The notes under the pieces were generated by a model. It worked only from the letters and a program-made list of their open reading frames with translations. It was not told where the DNA came from and did no database searches. The position numbers and the translations under genes are program-made. From positions 1-64,000 of the forward strand of contig CBDCBA010000028.1 in assembly GCA_965214125.1 (NCBI GenBank): a stretch of 64,000 nucleotides of DNA. The letters are read 5' to 3'. The stretch is from CBDCBA01 sp965214125. Its GTDB lineage: Bacteria > Planctomycetota > Phycisphaerae > Tepidisphaerales > Tepidisphaeraceae. Below are positions 1 through 7,046 of this stretch, one piece after another (within the stretch, counting starts at the first letter, position 1; the number at the start of each line of letters is the position of its first letter).

Positions 1-243
1 CGGATGGCGTGACCGGATGCCGCGGACGATCGCCCGCTGCGCCGCGCGGTCGGCGGCCGTCACGGGCTCGTCGGTGGTGGTCGCGTGCGTCTTGGTCAGC
101 CGCTCGACGTGGCCGTAATGCTCCATCGCCACCGTGCCGGCGGCGCGGGCGAGATCGATCGCGAGGGCGAGATCGTTCGCGTAATTGCCGGGCGGCGCGG
201 CGAGCGCAACGGCGGACCCGGACGAAGTACCAGACGCGGACAT
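1..243 (-). CDS. CysQ/inositol monophosphatase-family protein, N-terminal part
   Basis: Reading leftward from an ATG at 243 the frame stays open to the window edge, giving the first 81 residues. The helix at residues 24-42 followed by E-P-V-T-A-A-D (59-65) is the typical start of the inositol monophosphatase / 3'(2'),5'-bisphosphate nucleotidase superfamily. In that family the T-x-A-D segment precedes the metal-binding core, which here lies outside the window. The gene starts 7 bases after the stop of the NUDIX gene, so the two are probably co-transcribed. Which superfamily member it is (CysQ, histidinol phosphatase, IMPase) cannot be decided from this fragment. Confidence 0.7.
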   Translation of the reverse strand, partial: MSASGTSSGSAVALAAPPGNYANDLALAIDLARAAGTVAMEHYGHVERLTKTHATTTDEPVTAADRAAQRAIVRGIRSRHP

Positions 244-250
244 CGCGCAA

Positions 251-1138
251 CTATACGACGCCGCTGCCCGCGCGGCCCTCGCAGGAAATCCAACGAACCA
301 GCGACGCCCGCGCCACCGGCGTCAGCCGCGGGTCCGACAACGCCGCCTTGACCGCCTCCACCCTCGCCTCGACCGCGTAAACCGCGTCGTGCTCCGCCGG
401 ATCAAGCCGCCCCGCCAACGCTCGGGCCGTCGTCGTTGCCTTGGCGTGCAGCAGCAACTCGGGATGGCGAAGGTCCACATCCTCGCACACCGCCACCAGC
501 CGCAGCGACTCGATCTCCCCGTCGGCGACGCGCAGCTCCTCCGCCAACTCACGCCGACACTCGGCAAACACGTCAATCGCCCCGCCATCGCCCGGCCACT
601 CCAAACTGCCGGCGAAGGGGTGCACGCGGTTCGGGTAGTACGCCACGCCTTCGCCGCGCCGGCCAAGGAGCAGCTTGCCATCGACCGTCTCGAGGATGCT
701 CGACACCCCGATCGGATTCGCCCGCCCCGCCGCCGGCAGATCACGCGGGCCGAACAGGTTGGTGTTGACGAATACGCGATAGCTCGTCCGGCTGACCCGC
801 AGCGTGAGTCGATCCGCCGTGGCGTCGAGTGATTCAAACCGGCACATCGCCCCGTCGAACAGGCGATCGCCGAGCCGTGCCTTTTCGCGTTGCCACGGTG
901 CATCGCTCACGTCGCCTGGAGCAGCTTCCACGTTTGTTTGCCGGTGGTAGCCGCGGACCTTGGTCCGCGCATCGAACGACGGCTGGTGCCCGACGCGCGG
1001 AGCAAGCTCCGCGGCTACCTCCGGTGGAGCAAGATGCGAGGACGCAAGCCGCTCTGAACAAAAGGTCGACGCCACCACCTCGACGGTGACGGACCCCGCG
1101 TTCCACTGTCCCTCGGCCAGCAGGCGAAACGCGGTCAC
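251..1138 (-). CDS. NUDIX hydrolase-like protein with a repeat-encoded insertion
   Basis: This 295-residue protein probably hydrolyses a nucleoside-diphosphate-linked compound; the substrate is unknown. Residues 183-205 form a NUDIX-like box, with Gly-Asp-Gly-Gly, then R-R-E-L-A-E-E-L at 195-202, so the glutamates that bind metal are present. The N-terminal part (residues 15-27, then 78-130) looks like the accessory domain found in planctomycete NUDIX proteins. It is interrupted at about residues 40-64 by sequence encoded in a two-hairpin repeat (946-1019). The start is a GTG whose bases overlap the prfA stop (GTGA), implying translational coupling to prfA. A later start would lose the first strand, so GTG at 1138 is preferred. 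Confidence 0.7.
   Translation of the reverse strand: MTAFRLLAEGQWNAGSVTVEVVASTFCSERLASSHLAPPEVAAELAPRVGHQPSFDARTKVRGYHRQTNVEAAPGDVSDAPWQREKARLGDRLFDGAMCRFESLDATADRLTLRVSRTSYRVFVNTNLFGPRDLPAAGRANPIGVSSILETVDGKLLLGRRGEGVAYYPNRVHPFAGSLEWPGDGGAIDVFAECRRELAEELRVADGEIESLRLVAVCEDVDLRHPELLLHAKATTTARALAGRLDPAEHDAVYAVEARVEAVKAALSDPRLTPVARASLVRWISCEGRAGSGVV
946..1019. repeat. Two-hairpin REPIN-like element inside a gene
   Basis: The element is bounded by GGTAGC and GCTACC. Directly inside are two self-complementary arms. Arm one is CGCGGACC-TT-GGTCCGCG at 952-969. Arm two is CGCGGAGC-AA-GCTCCGCG at 996-1013. A 26-base spacer separates them. Each arm can form its own hairpin, or the whole can fold as one long inverted repeat. 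It is read in frame as part of the NUDIX protein. A 25-base stretch of its left end recurs identically at 18787. Confidence 0.8.
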
Positions 1139-2289
1139 AGCGATTCCAGCCGCTGCTGGCGGTCGAGGTCGATGAGGGCTTGCGTCAGGTCGTCGAGGTC
1201 GCCGTTGAGCGTCTTTTCCAGCGGGAAGTTCTTGCTGCCCGCCTCTTCGTCGCCGCCGCCTCCCAATCGGTGATCTGTGCAGCGATTTTGCGGGAAGTTA
1301 TAGGTGCGCACGCGCTGGCTGCGGTCGCCGCTGCCCATCATGGCCTTGCGGCTGGCGGACTGCTCGGCGAGTTGCTGGCTGCGTTCGCGCTCGTACAACG
1401 CCGCCCGCAGCAGGGCCCAGGCCCGCTCCTTGTTCTGGCCCTGGCTCTTCTGCTCGGTGATCTTGAACTGCAGGCCGCTCGGCTTGTGGCTGATGCGCCA
1501 GCCGGTTTCGACCTTGTTCACGTTCTGCCCGCCCGGCCCGCCGCCGCGGCAGCCACCCTCCTCGATGTCCTTGGCCTCGATCGTGATCTCGACGTCGTCG
1601 AGTTCCGGCAAAATTGCGACCGTCGCGGCACTCGTGTGGATGCGGCCCTGCGTTTCGGTTTCCGGCACGCGCTGCACGCGATGGCCGCCGCCTTCGAACT
1701 TCAGTCGCTTGTACGCCTCGTCGCCGACGCCGCTGAGGATGACCTCTTTGAACCCGCCGCGCTCGCTTTCGCTGAAGTCGTCGACGCTGATCTTGAAGCC
1801 CTTGATCTCGGCATACTTCTGGTACATCGTGAGCAGATCGCGGCAGAACAGGGCCGCCTCCTCCCCGCCGGTGCCGGCGCGGATCTCGATGAAGAACCGG
1901 CTGACGGGCGCCTCCTCCGCCTCGACAAACGCGGCTTTGGCGCGCTCGAGGAGTTCGTCCAGCTTCGCCTCGACTCGCGGCAAGTCGGCCTCGGCCATCT
2001 CCGCCATCTCGGGGTCGCTCTGCATCTCGCGCAGATCGACGAGTTCCCCCGCGGCCGCTTCGTACTGCCGGTACGTCTCGGCCGGCCCGGCGAGCTGGCC
2101 GCTCTCGCGACTGACCGCGACGAGCTTCTGGGAATCGTTCAGGACGGCCGGGTCGTTCATCTGCTCCTGAAGCTCCGCGTGCCGAAGAGCGGTCTCGTGG
2201 AGCTTCGCCAACAACGGCCGCCAGCGGGTGTGGGCCTCGGGAACGTCGAACGGAAGGGTGGTGGGGGTGTCGTCGGTCGCGGTCGCCAT
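1135..2289 (-). CDS. prfA: Peptide chain release factor 1
   Basis: Class I release factor ending translation at UAA and UAG, 384 residues from the ATG at 2289. The longer open frame upstream has no family similarity. The PCRF domain is seen around R-A-G-T-G-G-E-E. The stop-codon recognition loop reads R-V-P-E-T-E-T-Q-G-R-I-H-T-S; the P-x-T form marks RF1 rather than RF2 (S-P-F). The peptidyl-tRNA hydrolysis motif G-G-Q is at residues 253-255. Two oddities are visible. The GGQ context is G-G-G-P-G-G-Q-N-V-N-K-V, where RF1 usually has G-A-G-G-Q-H-V-N. A glycine/acid-rich stretch of about ten residues also follows T-D-H-R-L near the C-terminus. It is the first gene of a run with the NUDIX and CysQ-like genes. 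Confidence 0.95.
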   Translation of the reverse strand: MATATDDTPTTLPFDVPEAHTRWRPLLAKLHETALRHAELQEQMNDPAVLNDSQKLVAVSRESGQLAGPAETYRQYEAAAGELVDLREMQSDPEMAEMAEADLPRVEAKLDELLERAKAAFVEAEEAPVSRFFIEIRAGTGGEEAALFCRDLLTMYQKYAEIKGFKISVDDFSESERGGFKEVILSGVGDEAYKRLKFEGGGHRVQRVPETETQGRIHTSAATVAILPELDDVEITIEAKDIEEGGCRGGGPGGQNVNKVETGWRISHKPSGLQFKITEQKSQGQNKERAWALLRAALYERERSQQLAEQSASRKAMMGSGDRSQRVRTYNFPQNRCTDHRLGGGGDEEAGSKNFPLEKTLNGDLDDLTQALIDLDRQQRLESL

Positions 2290-2389
2290 CGGGAGGAGAC
2301 AGTAGGAACGCTCCCCATGTCGCTCCGAGCAGGACGCGTGCTCCCCAACTCGCGCGACGCAAATCCTCACTTACCATCCAGTCTCACAT

Positions 2390-2428
2390 CCCCGAACGCC
2401 CAGCCGCGCAGCGACTGGGCGTTCGGGG
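2390..2428. repeat. Perfect 14-bp inverted repeat between divergent genes
   Basis: CCCCGAACGCCCAG and its exact complement are separated by 11 bases. It lies in the 183-base gap between prfA (minus) and gpsA (plus), where both promoters should be, so it is not placed as a terminator for either gene. It could be an operator or a simple relative of the palindromic elements seen elsewhere in the window. Confidence 0.6.
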
Positions 2429-2472
2429 TGCTCGAAGTCGGGATTTGCTCCCGCGCCCGATATCATGCTGTC

Positions 2473-3459
2473 ATGGCGCAGCGTGAGCGGGTAACGATCG
2501 TCGGGACGGGACAGATGGCGGTCATGTGCGCGACGCTGCTGTGTGACAACGGGCACGACGTGACGCTCTATGGCCGAGACTCGACGATCGACGCCATCCG
2601 GCGAACGCGGGAGAGCCCGCAGCTTCCCAGGCGCCCGCTGCCCGAGCGGTGCGAACTCACCACGGACTTCACGTCGATGGCTGCGGCCCTGCTCGTGTCG
2701 GCCGTGCCCACGCAGGCGATGCGCGGCGTGCTCGATCAGGCGGATTCGCTGCCCGACTGCCCGGTCGTTTCGTGCGCGAAGGGGATCGAATTGTCCAGCG
2801 GCAAGCGGCCGACTGTCGTTGCCGATGAAGCGCTGTCGACAGCGTACCCGATGCTCGCCCTCAGCGGGCCCAACATCGCGAGCGAAGTCGTCGGCCGTAA
2901 ACCCGCCGGGGCCGTCGTCGCCTGTGAAGATCAGGCCGTCGCCTGCCGCGTGCGCGACCTCTTCTCGACCGACTACTTCCGCGTCTACACCAGCGACGAC
3001 GTCGTCGGCGTCGAGCTCGCCGGGGCGACCAAGAACGTGATCGCCATCGCCGCCGGCATCATCGACGGGCTGGGCCTGGGCAACAACGCCAAGGCCAGCC
3101 TCGTCACGCGCGGCCTCGTCGAGATCACCCGCCTCGGCGTTGCCCTCGGCGCCAAGGCCGAAACCTTCAGCGGTTTGGCGGGCATGGGCGACTTGATGAC
3201 GACCTGCGTCAGCCCCGAAGGCCGCAACCGGCGCGTCGGCGAGATGATCGGCCAAGGCCTGAGCGTCGATGAGGCCATCGCGAAGCTCGGCAGCGTTTGC
3301 GAGGGCGTGCCGACGACGAAGGCCGTCCTGCAACTCGCGGCCAAGCACGGCGTGGAGATGCCCATCGCCAGCGCCATCAGCGGCGTGCTCTTCGACGCCA
3401 AGCCGGTGAAGGCGGCGCTGCTCGAACTGATGACCCGCGAGCCCAAGCCCGAGTGCTGA
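2473..3459 (+). CDS. gpsA: Glycerol-3-phosphate dehydrogenase [NAD(P)+]
   Basis: Reduces dihydroxyacetone phosphate to sn-glycerol-3-phosphate for phospholipid synthesis in the cytoplasm. The 328-residue protein starts at ATG 2473; the open frame extends far upstream but only antisense to prfA. The Rossmann loop is G-T-G-Q-M-A near residue 10, where many family members have G-A-G-S-W-G. The substrate-side motifs are intact: L-S-G-P-N-I-A-S-E-V, the catalytic lysine segment G-A-T-K-N-V-I-A-I-A-A-G, and G-M-G-D-L-M-T-T-C. The length is normal for GpsA. It is followed at once by rnpB on the same strand. Confidence 0.95.
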   Translation: MAQRERVTIVGTGQMAVMCATLLCDNGHDVTLYGRDSTIDAIRRTRESPQLPRRPLPERCELTTDFTSMAAALLVSAVPTQAMRGVLDQADSLPDCPVVSCAKGIELSSGKRPTVVADEALSTAYPMLALSGPNIASEVVGRKPAGAVVACEDQAVACRVRDLFSTDYFRVYTSDDVVGVELAGATKNVIAIAAGIIDGLGLGNNAKASLVTRGLVEITRLGVALGAKAETFSGLAGMGDLMTTCVSPEGRNRRVGEMIGQGLSVDEAIAKLGSVCEGVPTTKAVLQLAAKHGVEMPIASAISGVLFDAKPVKAALLELMTREPKPEC

Positions 3460-3467
3460 CAGACCCG

Positions 3468-3500
3468 GTAGCTGCGTCGCCACGCGACGCAGGCGGCTAC
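3468..3500. repeat. Single-hairpin GTAGC/GCTAC element upstream of rnpB
   Basis: GTAGC, then the hairpin TGCGTCGC-CAC-GCGACGCA, then GGCG and GCTAC. It has the same end sequences as the two-hairpin elements but only one arm. It fills most of the space between the gpsA stop and the rnpB 5' end. Confidence 0.65.
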
Positions 3501-3506
3501 GATCCC

Positions 3507-3886
3507 CCGGTGCGGCCCCGAGCGGCCGCGCGTTTGACTCGCTCGAACGTGAGGAAAGTCCGAACTGCACAGGGCAACGGTGCTCGCTAACGGCGAGGCA
3601 GGGTCACACCTGACGGACAGTGCCACAGAAAAGATACCGCCCGCCTCGGCGGGTAAGGGTGAAAAGGTGCGGTAAGAGCGCACCGCATCGGCGGCGACGT
3701 CGATGGCAGGGCAAACCCCACCGGCAGCAAGGCCAAACAGCGGGACGCCGGCAACGGCCACGTCGGCCCGGCGTGATCCCAGTCCCGCGGGTAGGCCGCT
3801 AGAGACGGCTGGCAACAGCCGCCACAGAGAAATGGCCGCACCCCGGCAACGGGGCACAGAATTCGGCTTATGACGGACCGCACCAC
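3507..3886 (+). ncRNA. rnpB: RNase P RNA (bacterial class A)
   Basis: This is the catalytic RNA that removes 5' leaders from tRNA precursors. The conserved 5' core GAGGAAAGTCCG is at 3551-3562 and its 3' partner ACAGAATTCGGCTTA at 3856-3870; together they form P4. Between them are the characteristic GGTAAGGGTGAAAAGGTGCG block near 3652 and GGCAAACCCCACC near 3711. The ends pair as P1: GGTGCGG (3509-3515) with CCGCACC (3878-3884). The exact ends are estimated from that helix. A hairpin terminator follows. Confidence 0.96.
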
Positions 3887-3890
3887 GTTC

Positions 3891-3919
3891 GACGGCGACG
3901 CCTCACCGCGTCGCCGTCG
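3891..3919 (+). terminator. Probable rnpB terminator
   Basis: GACGGCGACGC pairs perfectly with GCGTCGCCGTC across a 7-base loop, starting a few bases after the P1 helix of rnpB. The following sequence is only weakly T-rich (GTCTTCATT), so the efficiency is uncertain. Confidence 0.65.
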
Positions 3920-3931
3920 TCTTCATTGCCG

Positions 3932-3956
3932 GTAGCTGCGTCCCCACGCGACGCCG
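3932..3956. repeat. Degenerate GTAGC-type half element downstream of rnpB
   Basis: GTAGCTGCGTCCCCACGCGA matches the left arm of the element at 3468 except for one base, and it lacks the GCTAC end. With the copy at 3468 it brackets rnpB. Confidence 0.55.
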
Positions 3957-3965
3957 GATGACGCC

Positions 3966-4220
3966 CTACGCGTACACGTCCAGGTTCGCCCCCAACCCCG
4001 TCGCCATCGCCGCGAGTGCATCAGCATGCTGCCCTACGTTCGCCGACGCCGAGCGAAGCAGGTTGCTTGTCGCCTGATTCGCCGCCACGCCCAAATGCGT
4101 CAGCTCGTTGATTTTCGCCGCCGCCGCGTGCTGCGCCTTGGCGACGGCCGTCGAGTGGTTCAGCCGCACGAGTCCGCCGACCAGATCGACGCCGCCAACA
4201 GGGGAGGAAACGGGGGACAT
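3966..4220 (-). CDS. Small alanine-rich helical protein, unknown
   Basis: A predicted 84-residue protein starting at ATG 4220; a longer in-frame start exists at 4256 but runs through unconvincing sequence. After a glycine/valine-rich start it is mostly alanine-rich, amphipathic and probably helical, ending G-A-N-L-D-V-Y-A. There is no signal peptide, membrane segment or recognised motif. It is divergent from lexA, about 136 bases away. The small size and regular helical pattern recall minor flagellar or secretion-associated proteins, but nothing in the neighbourhood supports that. Existence is moderately likely and function unknown. Confidence 0.45.
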   Translation of the reverse strand: MSPVSSPVGGVDLVGGLVRLNHSTAVAKAQHAAAAKINELTHLGVAANQATSNLLRSASANVGQHADALAAMATGLGANLDVYA

Positions 4221-4356
4221 GCCGCTTTCATCGGCCACCCGAACAAAACACTTCACCCCCCGCTTGACGCGCCGGCCGATGTTTGGTTACTGTCCGTGGA
4301 ACACCGGCCGTACCAGATTTCACTGGCGCGGCATCGCCTCTCGCCCCCTTCCGCCG

Positions 4357-4965
4357 ATGAACCTGACTCCCCGCCAGCTCGACGTGCTCGTGGCCATCCG
4401 CGACTACCGCTACCTCAACGGCGTTGCCCCCACCATGCAGGAGCTCGCCGACCAGCTCGGCACGAGCAAGGTCACTATCTTTGAGCACGTGGGTGCCCTC
4501 GAAAAGAAGGGCCTGCTTAAGCGCGACAAGCACAAGGCCCGCAGCCTCGAAATCACCAGCGACGAAGCCTTGCCCGACGAAGAGCGCGGCAGCAAGCTCC
4601 CCCTCGTCGGCTCCATCGCCGCCGGCTCGCCGATCGAGGCGGTTGAGAACCGCGAAGAGCTCGATCTTGAGCAGCTTTACAGCCGCCCCAACGGCGTGTT
4701 CGTCTTGAAGGTGCGTGGCGACAGCATGATCGAGGATCACCTGTGCGATGGCGACTACGTCGTGATCGAGCGCCGCGAAAGCTGCCGCAACGGCGAGCAG
4801 GTCGTGGCCCTGCTCGACACGGGCGAGGCGACCTTGAAGCGCTACTACAAGGAAGGGCGCAACGTCCGCCTCCAGCCGGCCAACAGCACCATGCAGCCCA
4901 AGATCGTGCCGGCCGAGTGCGTGAAGGTGCAGGGCGTGGTCATCGGCGTGCTGCGGAGTTATTGA
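4357..4965 (+). CDS. lexA: LexA-type transcriptional repressor
   Basis: SOS-response repressor that inactivates itself when RecA filaments form. The 202-residue protein starts at ATG 4357. Residues 1-65 form a winged helix-turn-helix (T-M-Q-E-L-A-D-Q-L-G-T-S-K-V-T-I-F-E-H-V). The self-cleavage bond is Ala89-Gly90. The catalytic Ser123 lies in G-D-S-M and Lys161 in E-A-T-L-K-R. The length matches LexA. I could not find a convincing SOS box upstream by eye; the planctomycete operator may differ from known ones. Confidence 0.93.
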   Translation: MNLTPRQLDVLVAIRDYRYLNGVAPTMQELADQLGTSKVTIFEHVGALEKKGLLKRDKHKARSLEITSDEALPDEERGSKLPLVGSIAAGSPIEAVENREELDLEQLYSRPNGVFVLKVRGDSMIEDHLCDGDYVVIERRESCRNGEQVVALLDTGEATLKRYYKEGRNVRLQPANSTMQPKIVPAECVKVQGVVIGVLRSY

Positions 4966-4997
4966 TGACGCTTGGCGAATCTTGGTAGACTATTCTG

Positions 4998-5426
4998 GTG
5001 TTCTACCAGCGGGCGAGGCTTAAGGTGATGCTGGAAGGCAAAGCGCCGGCAGCAGAAGTAACAGAAGCTGATTTGAAACGCCGAGCTTTAGCGGCAGATC
5101 AGATCTATCTGCAAGAGCACCCGGTACTCGACTATGGGTTGATGATCGGGTGGGTCATCACCATGATGCTCAACCTGCTTTTGATCGCCCAATGGTTTGT
5201 GCGGTTGCGGCCGTGGACTTTCCTGGCTCTGTCATTGTTGAACCTCCTACTGGTGACAGTGGGTTGGGTGACAATACTTCGGCAGCGGCGGTTTTTGAAG
5301 GATGCATTTGCTCGCGCAGATGCAGCAGACTACGTTCGATGTATCCGTTGCCAGTATGATCTTCGCCATCTCAAGGCAGCGGTTTGCCCCGAGTGTGGCG
5401 AGCCTTTTCGTGCGATCCACACGTAG
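4998..5426 (+). CDS. Small membrane protein with C-terminal zinc ribbon
   Basis: 142 residues from a GTG start. Two membrane segments (about 47-66 and 73-93) are followed by a short tail with Cys115-x-x-Cys118-x-Tyr-x-Leu and Cys130-Pro-Glu-Cys133-Gly, a four-cysteine zinc ribbon. Short proteins with this tail are common in planctomycetes; their function is unknown. An alternative ATG lies at residue 11. The stop codon overlaps the GTG start of the next gene (TAGTG), which has the same architecture. The two look like a translationally coupled, duplicated pair. Confidence 0.75.
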   Translation: MFYQRARLKVMLEGKAPAAEVTEADLKRRALAADQIYLQEHPVLDYGLMIGWVITMMLNLLLIAQWFVRLRPWTFLALSLLNLLLVTVGWVTILRQRRFLKDAFARADAADYVRCIRCQYDLRHLKAAVCPECGEPFRAIHT

Positions 5427-5758
5427 TGCTCCCCGGGTTCAACGAACGCCAGCGCATCCTCGCGTTGCGCCGCCTGAAGTTTGAATCGCCGGCGATGTCG
5501 TCGTTGTGGCTGCCGATCATCGGGTTCGTGGGCGTGTTCGCCACCTATGTCGGTGTCTTCGGCAGCGATCACGCGCTAGCGGCGGCAATTGTGGCCGCCA
5601 TCGTCGCTCTCGCCGTGCATGCGGCGCAGAACCTGCGCGTGCAACGCGAGATGAAGGCGATCGCCCGCGATCCCTCCGCCTGCGGGCAGTGCGGCTACCC
5701 GCTGCACGGGCTCGACTCTGCCCACTGCCCCGAGTGCGGCGCGGCGACCGGCATGTGA
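5426..5758 (+). CDS. Second small membrane protein with zinc ribbon
   Basis: 110 residues starting at a GTG that shares bases with the preceding stop codon. Two membrane segments (about 27-45 and 48-67) precede Cys86-x-x-Cys89-Gly-Tyr-Pro-Leu-x-Gly-Leu and Cys101-Pro-Glu-Cys104. This is the same layout as the upstream gene, with clearly different sequence outside the ribbon. argJ begins 28 bases downstream, so the pair may be read together with it. Function unknown. Confidence 0.72.
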   Translation: MLPGFNERQRILALRRLKFESPAMSSLWLPIIGFVGVFATYVGVFGSDHALAAAIVAAIVALAVHAAQNLRVQREMKAIARDPSACGQCGYPLHGLDSAHCPECGAATGM

Positions 5759-5786
5759 GGCGCGATGGACTGCCTAAGTTTGCCGC

Positions 5787-7034
5787 GTGGATGACGACCA
5801 ACTGCACCTGCTCTCCCCCGCCGGCTTCCAGGCTGCCGGCGTGGCGGCGAGACTGAAGAAGAGCGGCAAGCTCGACCTCGGCCTGCTGGTTTGCACCGGC
5901 GATCGGCTGGCAACGGCGGCGGCGGCGTTCAGCAGGAATCGCGTCGTCTCGCCGACGATTACCGTCGGCCGCAAGCATCTTGAGGATAGCCGGCTGCGGG
6001 CGGTTGTCGTCAACAGCGGCAATGCGAACGCCTGCACCGGCGAGCGGGGCGAACGCGACGCCCGCAATACCTGCGTTGACGTGGCCACTCGCCTTGGCTG
6101 CGACCCGGCCGACGTGCTGCCGAGCTCGACGGGCATCATCGGTCATCACCTCGACATGCCCAAGCTCCTGGCCGGCGTGGAGCGGGTTTACGCGGAACTC
6201 GGAACGACGGCCGACCACGCCGCGGCGTTCGGGCGGGCAATCCTGACGACGGACCTCGTCCCGAAGCAGGCGGCCACCTCGTTCGACATCGGCGGCCAAA
6301 CGGTCACCATTGCCGGCGTCTGCAAGGGCAGCGGGATGATCGGCCCGATGATGGGCGTCGACGGGGTGGGTGGTCGCGGGCCGCAGGCGACGATGCTCGC
6401 CTACCTCACGACCGACGCGAACATCGAGGCCGATCGGCTGCGGGCGTGCCTTGGCCGCGCGGTGGAGCGGACGTTCAACCGCACCACCGTCGACGGCCAC
6501 GCCAGCACGAACGACACCTGCCTCGTCCTCGCCAGCGGCCTCGGGCCCGAAGTGGATGACGCCAGTGAACACGAGTTCGAGGCGGCGCTGACGCAGGTTT
6601 GCGACTCGCTTGCGTACCAGATCGCCAGGGACGGCGAGGGGGCGACGAAGGTGGTGACGGTGCGCGTCACTCAGGCCCGCACCGAGGCCGAGGCCGCCGC
6701 GATGGCGATGGCGATCGCGGAGAGCCCGCTCGTCAAGACTGCCCTCCACGGCAACGACCCGAACTGGGGCCGCATCGTCAGCATGGCCGGCAAGGCGGCG
6801 GCGCGGGACGACCTCGCTTTCAATCTCGCGGCCTGCTCGCTGACAATCTGCGGCACGCGCGTCTTTGCCAAAGGCGAGCCTGTCCAGTTCGACGGCCCGG
6901 CGCTCTCAAAGACCATGGCCGGCCCAGAGGTGGAAATCAACCTCAGCCTCGCCGCCGGCGGCGAGCAGGCGCACGTCTACACCTGCGACTTGTCGCGTGA
7001 GTACATCACGATCAACGCCGACTACCACACGTGA
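5787..7034 (+). CDS. argJ: Glutamate N-acetyltransferase / ornithine acetyltransferase
   Basis: Transfers acetyl from N-acetylornithine to glutamate in the cyclic arginine pathway. The precursor cuts itself into two chains before a nucleophilic threonine. The 415-residue frame starts at GTG 5787. Oxyanion-hole residues are in S-S-T-G-I-I-G (113-119). The autoprocessing site is Ala201-Thr202-Met-Leu. K-G-S-G-M-I-G-P (180-187) normally runs almost directly into A-T-M-L. Here about 11 extra residues, rich in glycine, lie between them, right beside the cleavage site. The rest, including the C-terminal N-A-D-Y-H-T end, is normal. No other arg gene is adjacent. Confidence 0.92.
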   Translation: MDDDQLHLLSPAGFQAAGVAARLKKSGKLDLGLLVCTGDRLATAAAAFSRNRVVSPTITVGRKHLEDSRLRAVVVNSGNANACTGERGERDARNTCVDVATRLGCDPADVLPSSTGIIGHHLDMPKLLAGVERVYAELGTTADHAAAFGRAILTTDLVPKQAATSFDIGGQTVTIAGVCKGSGMIGPMMGVDGVGGRGPQATMLAYLTTDANIEADRLRACLGRAVERTFNRTTVDGHASTNDTCLVLASGLGPEVDDASEHEFEAALTQVCDSLAYQIARDGEGATKVVTVRVTQARTEAEAAAMAMAIAESPLVKTALHGNDPNWGRIVSMAGKAAARDDLAFNLAACSLTICGTRVFAKGEPVQFDGPALSKTMAGPEVEINLSLAAGGEQAHVYTCDLSREYITINADYHT

Positions 7035-7046
7035 TCGCCAAGACGT

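Noticed and set aside
9..832. Plus-strand open frames at the left edge
   Set aside because: They are antisense to the CysQ-like and NUDIX genes. The minus-strand frames carry recognisable motifs, the plus-strand ones do not.
2390..2428. Terminator for prfA or gpsA
   Set aside because: Both genes point away from it, so it cannot end either transcript. It has no T-run.
1180..2472. An N-terminal extension of gpsA across the prfA region
   Set aside because: The extra 431 codons are antisense to prfA. GpsA begins normally at ATG 2473.
4260..4356. An SOS operator in front of lexA
   Set aside because: No match to the known Gram-negative or Gram-positive LexA boxes could be found with confidence. 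The operator may be of an unknown type.
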